DNA of 64,000 bases from Tritrichomonas musculus. Lineage: Eukaryota > Parabasalia > Tritrichomonadida > Tritrichomonadidae. The DNA lies in assembly GCA_039105265.1 (NCBI GenBank), contig JAPFFF010000003.1, positions 6,138,001 through 6,202,000 of the forward strand. The letters run 5' to 3'. Positions 63,663-64,000 of this stretch are shown in pieces; the first letter of the stretch is position 1, and each line of letters begins with the position of its first letter. The notes under the pieces are model-generated. The model did not search any database. It had not been told where the DNA came from and was given only the letters and a program-made list of their open reading frames with translations. The translations under genes were made by a program, and so were the position numbers.

Positions 63663-64000
63663 TCACGAATAAGAAACATAAACTCTGTTCTTGCAGAGAG
63701 GTTCTCTGCAGAATGGGCAGTCACTATTATCTGTGAACCAAGTTTCTGCACATTCAGAGCAAATTGTATGTCCACAAGGAACGATTATTGAATCCACTTT
63801 CTTATCCATGCAAATTCCGCAAATGTTTTCATTTTCTTCATGTGAGCAATCAATCGGATTTACAATTTTTTCAACTGGCATGAGACAAAGCTGGCAATTT
63901 TTCGGTTTTTCTTCTGGATTCATTCCATTCCAGCAACTTCTGCAATACAAGCAATGGCCGCATGTAGAAAAGTGGCATCCTGAAGCATCAGCACCACAAA
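63663..64000 (-). CDS. Double RING-finger protein, 5' end outside window
   Basis: The frame is open from the stop at 63663 to the right edge, so the N-terminus is missing; no ATG near 63950 is needed, since the codon there is TTG. The visible part holds most of one zinc-binding block, CGADASGCHFSTCGHCLYCRSC and then CQLC, and a complete C3HC4 RING, CGICMDKKVDSIIVPCGHTI and then CSECAETWFTDNSDCPFC. The RING resembles the C-terminal RING of IAP/MIB-type E3 ubiquitin ligases. These bind an E2 and transfer ubiquitin; the substrate is unknown. It ends 14 residues after the RING, as is usual for C-terminal RING ligases. Confidence 0.88.
   Translation of the reverse strand, partial: CGADASGCHFSTCGHCLYCRSCWNGMNPEEKPKNCQLCLMPVEKIVNPIDCSHEENENICGICMDKKVDSIIVPCGHTICSECAETWFTDNSDCPFCREPLCKNRVYVSYS

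Overview
The window looks like nuclear DNA of a flagellated, gene-dense and nearly intron-free protist. A parabasalid (Trichomonas/Tritrichomonas type) fits best. Every large gene is one uninterrupted reading frame of up to about 11.8 kb. Spacers are very AT-rich and short. Two genes carry trichomonad-style initiator (Inr, TCAYTW) motifs just upstream of the ATG. The gene content is typical of the group: a dynein heavy chain, a sperm-tail PG-rich protein, DOCK, BEACH, TBC, VPS9-like and Rab trafficking genes, an R2R3 Myb, a compact kinase, an ankyrin protein and DDE transposases. The organism call is inference; no rRNA marker is present.

Layout. 1-4441 is mobile-element territory: a broken transposase-like gene open to the left edge, then a whole pogo/Tigger-type transposase on the minus strand. 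5565-15359 is a 3,264-residue SHIPPO/STPGR protein dominated by fifteen near-identical 573-bp units. A tRNA-Leu(AAG) follows on the minus strand (15603-15682). 15833-24003 holds a Q/N-rich coiled-coil protein, a small protein kinase, a coiled-coil protein divergent from a VPS9-like protein, and a Rab GTPase. 24004-26918 is a long spacer between the Rab and Myb genes and contains a striking array of hairpins every 61 bp. 26919-28289 is an R2R3 Myb protein with a pentapeptide-repeat tail. 28616-40435 is a divergent dynein heavy chain, 40900-46263 a DOCK-family GEF, 46882-48193 a broken unknown gene, 49122-49493 a stand-alone NFACT-R protein and 49894-58509 a BEACH/WD40 giant. An acyltransferase, a TBC-like protein, an ankyrin-like gene with a decayed 3' end and an edge-truncated double-RING protein complete the window.

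How the genes relate. There are no operons. Two themes recur: cytoskeleton and flagella (SHIPPO protein, dynein, coiled-coil proteins), and small-GTPase or membrane traffic (Rab, VPS9-like, DOCK, TBC-like, BEACH, acyltransferase). The most unusual items are the dynein, whose AAA1, AAA3 and AAA4 nucleotide sites look degenerate while the stalk and AAA2 are kept; the SHIPPO array, whose units are identical in protein but a mosaic of silent variants; and the 61-bp hairpin satellite upstream of both the Rab and Myb genes.
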